A DNA stretch of 64,000 nt, from contig OZ024788.1 in NCBI GenBank assembly GCA_964017065.1, forward strand, positions 9,341,761 to 9,405,760, written 5' to 3'. This DNA is from Haliclona indistincta (taxonomy: Eukaryota; Porifera; Demospongiae; Haplosclerida; Chalinidae). The notes below the pieces were generated by a model that saw nothing but the letters and a program-made list of their open reading frames with translations, made no database searches and was not told the origin of the DNA. How positions within the stretch are numbered: position 1 is the first letter of the stretch; each line of letters begins with the position of its first letter. The position numbers and the translations under genes were made by a program. Below are positions 10,760 through 21,943 of this stretch, piece by piece.

Positions 10760-11470
10760 AATGAAGCACCAAAGGTGCAGATGCCTCGGTAGAATGCAAC
10801 AATTTCACATGCACAACAACAAATTAAACTGCAGCTGTTGTACCTTTCTGTACAGCAATCACAATGCAGTATAATAGTTATCAGACAACAATCAGTGCTG
10901 ACCACTAATTCAACTGGGCGTGTCTATATTGTTCAGGGCACAGCACGTACAACGAGCGAGATAGCTTGCTTACACAATTTCTTTAGACATACGATGTAAC
11001 CTATCAGCTTCTAGGCAGTCAACTGTGGATAGTTTTGTCTACGGTGAACTCTAGATTGCCAGCAACGGCCATCGATCGCGAGGTAAGCAAAGCTACGCCA
11101 TAACTCTAGAAAGCAGCTTCATATACAAGTCTGCCGTGCTGTTTTGAAGTAAAGGCAAACTCACTAGCTGTAAAGCAGCCAGCAATAGACAATTTTGTCG
11201 TTACATCAGCAACTAGATCGCCAGCCGGCGATCGCGAGGTAAGTAATCACGCTATAACTCACGAACAGAGCCTTATAACCAAAATCCTTACAATTCATTT
11301 TCAAGCAATTATCGACTTTAGCTTGTGTTTCACGTTTCAGCGCTTAGTTTTCAGCGAGCGACGAGAAATCCTGCCGACAGACAGATACATACACAGATAC
11401 ATACATACATACACAGATACACAAACAGACTACCGTATGCCCCGTGGCTCCGCCCACCGAGGCATAATGA
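10760..11470. repeat. Repeat family B copy ending in microsatellite and GC hairpin
   Basis: The left end carries GATGCCTCGGTAGAATG (about 10780). The right end (about 11436-11465) is a hairpin whose arms read ATGCCCCGTGG and CCACCGAGGCAT. Immediately before it lies a CATA/CAGA-rich microsatellite (11380-11430). The body (10960-11095) is closely similar to 51150-51310, including CTAGGCAGTCAACTGTGGAT versus CTAGACAGTCAACTGTGGAT and CATCGATCGCGAGGTAAGCA. No coding sequence is recognised. See also 51115-51525. Confidence 0.7.
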
Positions 11471-11554
11471 AGCTCAACAGTATAAACCATGCTTCATGAT
11501 AATGTGACTGATATACATGCAACCAAAGCTTAGCATGATACAATCAGTTATAGG

Positions 11555-12360
11555 CTATAGAGTAGTACCTGAGTGAGGAGGGTAGTCCACATCAACAGCT
11601 GTAGCAAGGTCTCTAGCTACAGCAGGCTCATCACACATCACTATAGCCTCAACCAATGTGATCCACTGGTTGGGTTGGGTCGTGCTCTTCACCCATCGAC
11701 TGATAAGTGCGTGTAGCTTGCCCACAGCAGTTCTGTGATCGTATTCAATGATATCAACAGCATTCGCTTGTCTTAATCCAATGGCGAGAGATTGCCATTT
11801 ATTAGCTGGAAACTTTGCTCTTTGTAGCTCGAAAAGAACAGTGTCCATGTCAAATCCTGAAGTTAAAATATAAAATGAGTACACAGGTGCTGTGACTTTG
11901 AATGACATGTTTAGTAAATGCATGTACAGTACTATCTAGGTAGACCAGCACCTCACAGTATATGATGGTGTTTAATCAATTTTGATCAAGACACAATTTG
12001 TACCAAAAGCATCTATCTTAATCATAATGTAACTGACCTGCCATCATGTACTGCAATCACAAAGAGACTCGATCACTAACTGCAGTTGCATTGATACTAA
12101 CACGTCTATGAAATCCTGAAAGCACAAGAGTATTACTAACTGTACTGAGCTGGTGCAGAATAATAACTAACCTTAAAACAGTCTTGAAAGCCTGCAACAC
12201 AAGAGTAGAAAGAGAAGAGATGATTAATATGGTGTATATGAAATGTATTGATGATAAATGAATGATGAACTCGCTAATGGAGCCCTGAGTCTGTCTAGTT
12301 CTGGCTACGCCCAACAAATGCACAGATCAACACGCACAACAAGAATACATCACTCACCAT
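11555..12360 (-). CDS. Partial Death-domain gene (multi-exon)
   Basis: On the minus strand, a possible first exon ends with the donor near 12357 (ATATG/GTGAGT). A tiny exon lies at about 12175-12195 and another at about 12035-12115 (FHRRVSINATAVSD). The exon from about 11857 down to 11572 encodes GFDMDTVLFELQRAKFP, KWQSLAIGLRQANAVDII, ALISRWVKSTTQ and WITLVEAIVMCDEPAVARDLA. The helix pattern (short LGL-like segment, LISRWVK, WxxLVEAI, AxxLA) is that of a Death domain. The exon ends in a donor-like GTACTAC, so the protein continues downstream, where a family B repeat now lies. Death domains mediate homotypic assembly in NF-kB or apoptosis signalling. Exon calls outside the Death exon are tentative. 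Confidence 0.6.
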
Positions 12361-13500
12361 ATCACGGACAAAAGCTAAAGACCAAGATCCCGCCACTTGT
12401 ATGACCCAGTACAAGACTATAACACGAAGCTGAGTATCCCTAGGCGCGCCCTAGCCCTGGTACATGGTCTCCATTCTGCATCTGGCCTCCATATGCAGCT
12501 TGCACGTGTTAGGTAGTACGCATGCGTGAGAACCTGTGGTCAGATCTTCGCGCGAAAAAGTTGACTAAAAGTGTAAGTTAGAAATTTTTGGAAACGTTTC
12601 CTGTTTAGGCTGAGTAGCAAATCCAAATCTGCAGCTACATGTACGACCCACAATGTCACTGTCATGACCCACTATACTAGTACGTCATCAGTACATGCTC
12701 ATCCACCGCAATCATGTTGTATCACATGATCAGAAGAAGTGATAAATAATTAAGTGATCAAATGGTGTAGAAAGTGATTCAATGTTGGTATAGTGGTATG
12801 TACATACATTACATAAAGGAGCTAGAGTGATATAGTGAGTTAGTCTCTACTGCTAGTGGCTCCTGTTCTGATGTCGACCACTCCTCAGCTGGTGTCACAT
12901 GGGTCAGTACTGCAGTGGCTGTTGCTAGTTGCTGCTGACCACACTGAGAAAATGATGACTTAGAATAGAGCTCACACAACACACACTCTCACCTGATCTG
13001 TGCTGCTGCTGTTGACTATAATTATTACAAGCTAGTGGAGTGAGATCATGTGTAGTCTGAGCTAGGAGAGTGGAACATGTGTATAGACCTGTCAGCAAAG
13101 ATGAGAACATCATGTACAACACAAATAATCCGCCTCTTACTTAATCAAGAGTGAGTAATGGTTCTTGTCATAATTCATTCTTTGTAGAGAGAAATAAAGA
13201 AAAACACTCAGATGGTGTTGCAGTTAATACACCTGATACCAGGTCATGTGACTGACACACCCCCAGCCACTAGCTGAGTCAGAAAAGAGAGAGAGAGAAT
13301 CATCAATGATAACTGATACACTCATTAACTCACTCTTACGCTCATTCTTGTTTCAGTGCAGTGCAGGTCTTGATCAGATCAAGGTGTTTGTAGAACCACT
13401 CACAGAACGTGAAGGTACGAGTACGCAGCTGGTCTCTACACATCTGCTAGCGAGTAACTGACATCTGCTTGATATCCTCCTCCATCCCTGAGACCACGAT
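12361..13500. other. Mostly uncharacterised; possible minor exons
   Basis: 12430-12600 is more GC/CpG-rich and could be a promoter for the Death-domain gene on the minus strand. Short minus-strand open segments (12925-13122; 13380-13480 with FTFCEWFYKHLDLIK) look exon-like. The latter is faintly similar to a STAT linker, but too weakly to name. Splice structure could not be established. Confidence 0.3.
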
Positions 13501-13529
13501 GATGCATGTACACTATCAGACTAACCACA

Positions 13530-14368
13530 CCCACCTACACCCAGTATTTTCTGACCCATGTAGTCAAGGTACTGTGTGAGACAAGAAATAGTAGCCGAGA
13601 GCATCACCAACCTTAAATCATGGTACAACCTCTGGGACTACAAACTGCTCTCGATTCTGCACTGTAGGAAAGAGAATAAGAATCAAGACATGTTCACTGT
13701 ACAGTAGGTACTGTAATAGTAGAGGAAGATTGAGAACAAGAGAACAGGATTGACTCACACAGTGAAATAGTGTTGTACCGCTTCAGTGAAGGCATTGCCC
13801 CAGAAGATGGTAGCAAGCTCAGCTACTGGTTGCTGAGCTTGCTACATACTGTTAGGAGCTATATACCTTCTCTGTTTGGTTGACATGTGCTTATGCCCTC
13901 TGTCTTCCTGTAAAAAAAATACGTACACAGTGTGTTTGAGTGACATGTGTGTTCTCCCCTCTACCTTGTGTTGTTGGGCAGTATCGTCACGAGTTGTAGA
14001 GGAGGCAGTGCTGACACTTCTCTGTAGCTCAAACCTAGACACATGAGTACTATAAGATACAGTATAGGTTATTCCTTTATACCTGTCTCCTCCAACATGA
14101 TGCAGTTGTATTACTGTATCAGGATAAGCCAGTTCTGTCCCATCTTCCTCTTCGCTCTCCTCCTCCACCTCTTGCAGAGCTGTTTCTCCTATAATACCTC
14201 CTCACCACCACCAGCCATAGCTAATAGCAAGTACAGCAACATGATGTATGCTGTTGCTACTTACTAACCTTCTGAAGGTTGATTATCCTCTGTATTCTCC
14301 TCTCCATTCTCTTCCTCCACCTCTATCTCCTCCTCCTCTTCCAGTGATAGTTCACTAGTTGCCTCACT
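13530..14368 (-). pseudogene. NEMF: NEMF fragment, copy A
   Basis: Minus-strand pieces of the acidic region and following segment of NEMF (Rqc2/Tae2, the factor that marks stalled 60S subunits in ribosome quality control). They include an acidic exon at 14275-14365, an exon with EESEEEDGTELAYPDTVIQLHHV at about 14070-14190 (compare the PDTTIDLSHL segment of vertebrate NEMF), FELQRSVSTASSTTRDD at about 13975-14035, and EDRGHKHMSTKQRR. The same exons and introns recur at 24430-24950 and 53390-53910. The fragment starts abruptly at about 14370, directly against the ROCO coding sequence, and lacks all other NEMF exons. Downstream, 13541-13575 shares a piece with 24185-24215. Confidence 0.75.
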
Positions 14369-14371
14369 GAT

Positions 14372-17300
14372 CTAATACATAGCCACTACCACCCAACGCT
14401 TCTGTTGAATAACCTCCACTACTGTTGTGATACCTTCCGCATTGTTCCATGAGATACCGTTTAGCCACGCTGAACAATTTTGTTCGATGTCATGAAGATT
14501 ATGAGTCTTAGTGTACTTCTCACTAGGCAGAGGGAAGGTATAGGCTAGACGAAGAAGGAGAATATGAAGAAATCGACTAGTGAGAAATTCATACTCGTAA
14601 TCTTTGCAACCGAGGCACCATCCAAATCTGTCTTGCTTATCCTCAGTGATAAGGGTTTGTGGTCGCTTAGCTTGTAGCAGAGATGGAAAGAAGAGTAAAA
14701 TGTCGGTTAAGGTTTTGAAAGAAGCAGATTGACTTATTGGTTGGAGATTAGTAGTGATTCCTGCCAAATTTACAGGATGGCAGAACTCTAGTTTGACCAT
14801 GAGCTCTACTAACATTTCTGGATCATACTGAGGAAAGAGCTCTGCCAGAGATGACATACGGATTATACCAGTACTGCTGGCAATTGGATGAAATCCTTTG
14901 AAATACTTGGGTTTAAACAACTCTCCATTAACATCCTTCAATATGATCTCTCTCTTCACAACCACCCAGCTCTTCTCTAGACACTGCTCATTCTTCAGGT
15001 ATATAATAAAACTTTACCACTCAGGTCTTCTAGCAATTCACTGAGGATAGGTACATCTGAAGGTACATGTGAATCCTCTTCAACAGTAAGAAAGGAGACA
15101 AGCTCACGTAGCTGGCAAGTTGTCTTCTCTAGTTTTGTTTGAAGAAATGCATACAGCTCATGGCAGTAGACACTCACAGGTTGAGAATAAGCTGATATGG
15201 TAATATGACAATTTAAAAGGTAAGGAAAAAACTCATTTGTAATTTTATCAGTGACCACACGTCAGTCCATTCCTACAAACCCTTTATATCTTTGCTTTTT
15301 TTACTCGCCTGTCAACAAGGTATTTCACTAATGTGGTATTTGCTATCACCTGTTGTTCAGTAAGAAGATCAGTATGACTACCAACAATCATGACACACGA
15401 TTTTTCTTGAGTTTTAGATGTTGTACTTTCAATGAAGGTGAGCCAGTGATGAATAGCTTGTGCTATCTCTTCTTCACTTTTGCTAAGGTCCACTAGATCA
15501 ATAAAGATGGCTGGTGTCTTCTGTATCACAGTCTCCATAATAACACTTTGACTAAAGTAGTACTCTGAGTGACCTGCCAAGTCATACAGCACAAAGTTAC
15601 CAATAGTCTCACTCTTAATAATATAGGAATCTATACCAGCAGTGAGAGTCTCCAATTCAGTCTCTATTCTATAATGATGACTATGAACGATGTTTCTTGT
15701 GAAATCTGTATAACTTTGACGAGAGAAGTTTACTGTGTCTTGCTCAGCAATCACTTTGGCAAGAGAACTTTTTCCTGCTCCACTGTTTCCAGTAAGAACA
15801 ACTTTCGTAAATAAATGAATGGGAAAATCCTTGCGTGACTTTAGAAGAGGATCAAAAAGTTTCAATAACTGATGGCAGTTATTACTGAAATAAACAAAAT
15901 CTGCAGGAATCATACCAAATATGTCCATACTCAATGGATTTACCCTTCTATCCTGTAAAAGCAACTGCACAACACTTACATGGCCATGGTTACATGCCAT
16001 ATGCAATGGTGTTTTAAAAATATCATCCGTGATAGCTGGATTGGAACCTTGTTCCAAGATTAAATACTGGATAATGTCAATATGACCAGTGCAACAAGCA
16101 TAATGCAATGCCGTTCTGCCTCCATCTCCTTTAATGTTTGGATCACATCGTTGTTCAGTGATAAGGTACTTAACAACATTCAAGTGTCCACCAAGACAAG
16201 CAAAATGGATTGGCATGTAATCATTCTTGTCTTTCACAAATGGGTCACAACCTTGTTCTGTGATGAGATATCGAATTATGTCCATGTGACCTTTCTCACA
16301 AGCATTATGCAGTGCTGTCCAACCAATTTGTCCCTTAACGTTTGGATCACATCGTTGTTCAGTGATAAGGTACTTAACAACATTCAAGTGTCCAACACGA
16401 CAAGCAATATGGATAGGCATGTCATCAATATTGTCTTTCATTACTGGGTAACAACCTTGTTCTGTGATGAGATAATGAATTATATCCATGTGACCTTCAG
16501 AACAAGCATAATGCAGTGTTGTCCCACCAAATTGTCCCTTAACGTTTGAATCACATCGTTGTTCAGTGATAAGGTACTTAACAACATTCAAGTGTCCACC
16601 AAGACAAGCAATATGGATTGGCATGTCATCATTATTGTCTTTCATTACTGGGTCACAACCTTGTTCTGTGATGAGATATCGAATTATATCCATGTGACCT
16701 TCGGAACAAGCATAATGCAGTGTTGTCCTACCCAATGCTCCTTTAATGTTCGGATCACATCGTTGTTCAGTGATAAGGTACTTAACAACATTCAAGTGTC
16801 CAAAAAAACAGGCAGCGATGATTGGCATGTTACCATCATTGTCCTTTATTACTAGATCACAACCTGGTACTGTGATGAGATATCGAACTATATCCATGTG
16901 ACCTGCCACACAAGCATTATGCAGTGTTGTCCTACCATAGTCTCCCTTAACGTTTGGATCACATTGTTGTTCAGTGATAAGGTACATAACAGCATTCAAT
17001 TGTCCACTACGACAAGCAATATGGATTGGCATGTCATCAACATTGTCTTTTATAACTGGGTCACAACCTTGTTCTGTGATGAGATATCGAATTATATCCA
17101 TGTGACCTTTGCTACAAGCAATGTGCAGTGTTGTCCTACCAAATGCTCCCATAATGTTTGGATCACATCGTTGTTCAGTGATAAGGTACATAACAACATT
17201 CAATTGTCCACTACGACAAGCAACATGGATTGGCATGTCACCATTATTGTCTTCAACTGCTGGGTCACAACCTTGTTCTGTGATGAGATATCGAATTATA

Positions 17301-19551
17301 TCCATGTGACCTTTGCTACAAGCAATATGCAGTGTTGTCCAACCAATTTGTCCCTTAACGTTTGGATCACATCGTTGTTCAGTGATAAGGTACTTAACAA
17401 CATTCAAGTGTCCACCAAGACAAGCAAAATGGATTGGCATGTCATCATTCTTGTCTTTCACAAATGTGTCACAACCTTGTTCTGTGATGAGATATCGAAT
17501 TATGTCCATGTGACCTTCTCACAAGCATTATGCAGTGCTGTCCAACCAATTTGTCCCTTAACGTTTGGATCACATCGTTGTTCAGTGATAAGGTACTTAA
17601 CAACATTCAAGTGTCCAACACGACAAGCAACATGGATTGGCATGTCACCATTATTGTCTTCAACTGCTGGGTCACAACCTTGTTCTGTGATGAGATATCG
17701 AATTATATCCATGTGACCTTTGCTACAAGCAATATGCAGTGTTGTCCAACCAATTAGTCCCTTAACGTTTGGATCACATCGTTGTTCAGTCATAAGGTAC
17801 TTAAAAACATACAAGTGTCCACCAAGACAAGCAGAATGGATAGGCATGTTACCATTTTTGTCTTCAACTGCTGGGTCACAACCTTGTTCTGTGATGAGAT
17901 ATCGAATTATATCCATGTGACCATTTTCACAAGCACAATGCAGTGTTGTCCAACCAATTCCTCCTTTAATGTTTGGATCGAATCGTTGTTCAGTGATAAG
18001 GTACTTAACAACATTCAAGTGTCCACCAAGACAAGCAATATGGATTGGCATGTTACCATTATTGTCTTTTATAACTAAGTCACAACCTTGTTCTGTGATG
18101 AGATATCGAATTATATCAATGTGACCTTCGCCACAAGCATTATGCAGTGTTGTCCTGCCAAATGCTCCCTTAACGTTTGGATCACATCGTTGTTCAGTGA
18201 TAAGGTACTTAACAACATTCAAGTGTCCACTAAGACAAGCAATATGGATTGGCATATTACCATCATTGTCTTTTATAACTGGGTCACAACCTTGTTCTGT
18301 GATGAGATATCGAATTATATCCATGTGACCTTTGCCACAAGCATTATGCAGTGTTGTCCTGCCAAATTGTCCCTTAAAGTTTGGATCACATTGTTGTTCA
18401 GAGATAAGGTACTTAACAACATTCAAGTTTCCACTAAGACAAGCAATATGGATTGGCATATCACCATTATTGTCTTTTATTACTGGGTCACAACCTTGTT
18501 CTGTGATGAGATATTGAATTATATCCATGTGACCCTTGTCACAAGCAAAATACAGTGGTGTCCTACCAATTCCTCCTTTAATGTTTGGATCGCATCGTTG
18601 TTCAGTTATAAGGTACTTAACAACATTCAATTGTCCACCAAAACAAGCAATATGGATTGGTATGTCATCATTATTGTCTTCAACTGCTGTGTCACAACCA
18701 TGTTCTGTGATGAGATATCGAATTATATCCATGTGACCTTTGTCACAAGCTATATGCAGTGTTGTCCTACCAAATTCTCCCTTAACGTTTGGATCACATC
18801 GTTGTTCAGTGATAAGGTACTTAACAACATCCAAGTGTCCACCAAGACCAGCAAAATGGATTGGTATGTCATCATTATTGTCTTTTATAACTGGGTCACA
18901 ACCATGTTCTGTGATGAGATATCGAATTATATCCATGTGACCTTTGTCACAAGCTATATGCAGTGTTGTCCTACCAAATTCTCCCTTAACGTTTGGATCA
19001 CCTCGTTGTTCAGTGATAAGGTACTTCACAACATTCGAGTGTACACCAAGACCAGCAAAATGGATTGGTATGTCATCATTATTGTCTTTTATAACTGGGT
19101 CACAACCTTGTTCTGTGATGATATATCGAATTACATCTATGTGACCTCTGTCACTAGCATAGTGTAATGGAGTTCTGCCCTTTTCTCCTCTACTGTTTGG
19201 ATCACAGTGTTGCCTACTAATAAAATACTCAACTACTGGTAGGCTACCACCATAAGCAGCATAGTGTAATGGAGTCTGTTTCCAGCTATCACGACACTGA
19301 GCGTTACAGTCATACATGCTCACTAGCCTGATTACAATTTCCATCCAACCATGAAAAGCAGCCAAATGAAGTAAAGAGACATCCGTACATAGTTTTCTAC
19401 CAGAATCAATGTTACAGCAAATACACAGTGTTCGTATAGCAGCAGGTTGCCGCAGACTAGGAAGGAGCTCTAATGCTTTCTCGCGATCTCCGAGTACGAA
19501 GGAGTTAAGACAAGTCAATTCATCGATATTGTTCAGTGTATCAACCTCCAT
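14372..19551 (-). pseudogene. Large ankyrin-Roc-COR (ROCO-type) gene with frameshifts, 3' truncated
   Basis: The chosen start is the ATG at 19549-19551 (MEVDTLNNIDEL). About 32 ankyrin repeats follow, organised as roughly sixteen 68-aa (204-bp) double units containing PIHIACLGGHLNVVKYL and TTLHNACGKGHMDIIRYL. Then comes a Ras-like GTPase: P-loop TGNSGAGKSSLAK (about 15750-15790), switch II LYDLAGHSEYY (about 15560) and VGSHTD (about 15370). A COR-like segment follows (15258-14372; FLTSRFLHILLLRLAYTFPL). ROCO proteins are multidomain GTPases acting as signalling scaffolds. Breaks seen: a one-base loss at 17513-17517 (CCTTCTCAC where the other units read CCTTTCTCAC), a frame change at the T run 15296-15302, and an in-frame stop at 15262-15264. 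Coding stops at 14371, where an NEMF fragment begins. Either a pseudogene or a real gene with assembly errors. Confidence 0.85.
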
Positions 19552-19889
19552 GGTGTTACCTGATGTCAGTAGTGATATCTGTGTACAAGTTAAACATGAC
19601 GTATTAGACAGTATAATTTTCAATTAAGGCATTGCAGTACTCAATTGATATGAAGCGGAAAATTTCAAGAGGATTTTATTTTCAAGGATAAGACCAATCT
19701 CAAAATTTAAATCACTGAATTAAAGTAGAAAAAAATTGAAACAGTACTGAAAAGCCACTGTGTTGTTCTAGCAATTTTCAATGATCTTGCAATAATGCAC
19801 AACCAATCGTCACACATTGTGTGCACTTACATAAACCAATGCTTTTGAGCAGACAAAAGCTGTGGACACCTATACAGAGAAGTCACAAG
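19552..19889. other. Upstream region of the ROCO gene
   Basis: This is the likely 5' UTR or first intron of the minus-strand ROCO gene (an AG acceptor lies just before the ATG, near 19560). No other gene is seen. Confidence 0.4.
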
Positions 19890-20205
19890 TAAGGGTGGGA
19901 CGAATGTACTATGTGAACTATCGAACATTCTGTTGAACAAACGAACAAATGTTCAAATCATTCTTTGTGCATTAATGGTAACAAAACACATCTTTATGCC
20001 GTCTTTATGACAAAAAACTAAGTTTTATGACTTTACTACAGACTGTAACTGTTCCTCAGTATCAAAATTAATGCCTTATCTATGTATATAAATAGCATTT
20101 TTGAACAATAGTGGGTGTGGCACGAATGTTCGAAAGGAGATAAAAACTTTGAATATTTTTTTTATTAACAAAATGTTATAATGTTCAAACCTTTGTCCAA
20201 CTCTA
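19890..20205. mobile_element. hAT-type MITE with 8-bp target duplication
   Basis: A 316-bp non-coding element has imperfect TIRs (TAAGGGTGGGACGAA on the left; on the right the reverse complement of TAGAGTTGGACAAA). It is flanked on both sides by GTCACAAG (19882-19889 and 20206-20213). The 8-bp duplication and TAGRGKTGGGAC-like ends are typical of hAT elements. No ORF. Confidence 0.85.
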
Positions 20206-20243
20206 GTCACAAGCAATATCTACAGCCTCATTTTACTGTAATT

Positions 20244-20530
20244 ACCCTGGGCGCGTAGGCGCCGGAGGGTTAAGCGTTTGGCTTTGTCTATATATATGTG
20301 TGTGTGTGTACAAAAAACGCGGCTGTTTACTGCCTTACTGTTGGAAGATTGTCATGAAATAGCTCTCAACAGCTTGGTTGAAGAACATTTATTCTTTGAA
20401 AGATGCATGCGAAATCAAGAAAGTCTCCTGTCGTGTGCTATGGCCCATGTATCCCTATTAGCAACAGCGCTGATTAGAACATTCCGGTAAGTGGGTGTGC
20501 CACAATTGTGAGACTGAGCGAACACGTACA
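20244..20530 (+). repeat. Repeat family C, copy 1 (hairpin + microsatellite + leader)
   Basis: The copy begins with a GC hairpin (ACCCT...GGCGCC...AGGGT, 20246-20271), followed by a TA/TG microsatellite (20288-20308). A body then starts at ACAAAAAACGCGGCTG, with a small ORF that ends at a splice-donor-like CCGGTAAGTG (about 20487). Very similar to 20613-20843, and related to the leader of the Helitron-like ORF at 60106. Confidence 0.75.
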
Positions 20531-20612
20531 ATATGAAGTCACTAGCATTTACTGCACATTAATTTTGCATAGTGCACAGGGTGTGTGTTCCTTTGAACTC
20601 TTGTATTATCTG

Positions 20613-21470
20613 TTATTACCCCCGGGCGCATAGGCGCCGGAGGGTTAAGCGTTTGGCTTCGTATGTATGCATGTATGTATGTTTATACGTGTGTACAAAA
20701 AACGCGGCTGATTACTGCCTTACTGCTCGAAGATTGTCATGAAATAGCTCTCAACAGCTTGGTTGTTGAATATTTATTATTTGAAAGATGCCTGCGAAGT
20801 CGAGAAAGTCTCCTGTCGCGTGCTATGGTCATGTATTCCTATAGAGGTTGTGCGTGTGACGTCATGAATCGAACGCACGTGATGCACACGGCCATTTTGA
20901 GTGTCAATTGCAAGAAACAACGTGCTCTGCTCTCGTTTGTAAGCTGCACCGCTCAGTAAAAAGTGGATAGCAGTCTTGCTTAGTACCAGGGCTACACAGA
21001 AGACGAAGCAAAGAAGTGCAGCAGAGCAAGAATAGCGACTTTCTTTAAATAGACCTTTCAGTGGCCAGGCTTCGCTCGTACAGTACGTACGAGTCCTTCA
21101 GTCTATACCTCGTCAAAGCAGTGTTGTTAGAACAGCTTCAACCATCTGGATACCGTACCTCGAGCAGAGGCAAGTGCTGCTGTTCCACGAAAGAGCCCTT
21201 GCTTGGTGCATGCAGCTTGTAGTATTCTTGTATTCCACCTAGTAGTGCTTGTTTGCACCATAGCGTGACTGTACAGCTTTACCTAGCTATCAAAAAAGCT
21301 AAAGTACTTCTTGTCTGACACTCAAAATGGCGTCGTAGCAACGGTTACTAACACGAAAAATGTGCGTCAAAGTTGTATGTGCACAACCTCTATTAGGAAC
21401 ATCACCGATTAGAACATTCCGGTAAGTGGATGTGCCACGATTGTGAGACTGAGTGAACACATTCAATTAA
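20613..21470 (+). repeat. Repeat family C, copy 2, split by an inserted MITE
   Basis: 20613-20843 matches copy 1 (hairpin, GTAT microsatellite, ACAAAAAACGCGGCTG body). The match resumes at 21393 (AACATCACCGATTAGAACATTCCGGTAAGTG), corresponding to copy 1 at about 20462-20495. The intervening 20844-21390 is a separate element. Confidence 0.8.
20844..21390. mobile_element. MITE with GAGGTTGTGC termini, TA target duplication
   Basis: GAGGTTGTGC (20844-20853) and GCACAACCTC (21381-21390) form terminal inverted repeats. A TA dinucleotide flanks each side (20842-20843 and 21391-21392). The subterminal CATTTTGAGTGTCA near 20890 also recurs inverted near 21320. The insertion interrupts repeat family C, giving an unambiguous 547-bp insertion. 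Non-autonomous; superfamily not assigned beyond a TA target. Confidence 0.8.
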
Positions 21471-21940
21471 ATGTGTGCTGGCGGGTAGCATTCACCTGCG
21501 GGACTTGATCCATAGAATATCTCCACTGTACTGTACTGGAGCTTTGGTTGAATAGAGTCTGAGATAACAAACAAACACACCAGAGTATGAGAACTACATG
21601 TGGCTACTTACACCACCTCAACCTATAAACCATCAATACAGTGAATCACAAACAAATACAGATAATACAAAGAAAGGTTGACACTGCAGTTTGTATTGAA
21701 CTGATTAAGCTAGCTCACTGACTGCACACTGCTCACTGTTTGTGAGCGTTCAAACAGTGAGCGTTCAGCATTCAATCTACTTTGCAGAGACAATGTGAAC
21801 GCACCTTAAAAGTAAAGAGACACAACTGAGCAGAGGAGAGGGTGAGGAGGAGCTACTGTCTCTGCATGCATTTGTAACACAACAAAAAAGTTAATACAAG
21901 CAGACGAGGTCACTATGCATCATGTTTGTAGCTAGTGGCA
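21471..21940. other. Downstream region of the ZU5-UPA-Death gene
   Basis: May contain a terminal exon of the minus-strand gene (open segment about 21780-21870 after an AG), but no domain is visible and no call is made. Confidence 0.3.
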
Positions 21941-21943
21941 TTA

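Noticed and set aside
13380..13480. STAT-linker-like peptide (FTFCEWFYKHLDLIK) on the minus strand
   Set aside because: Only one short motif, an interrupting stop and no SH2 or DNA-binding segment; too weak to name a gene.
16082..19167. Long plus-strand open frames opposite the ankyrin array
   Set aside because: They repeat with the same 204-bp period and are antisense shadows of the ankyrin coding sequence on the minus strand.
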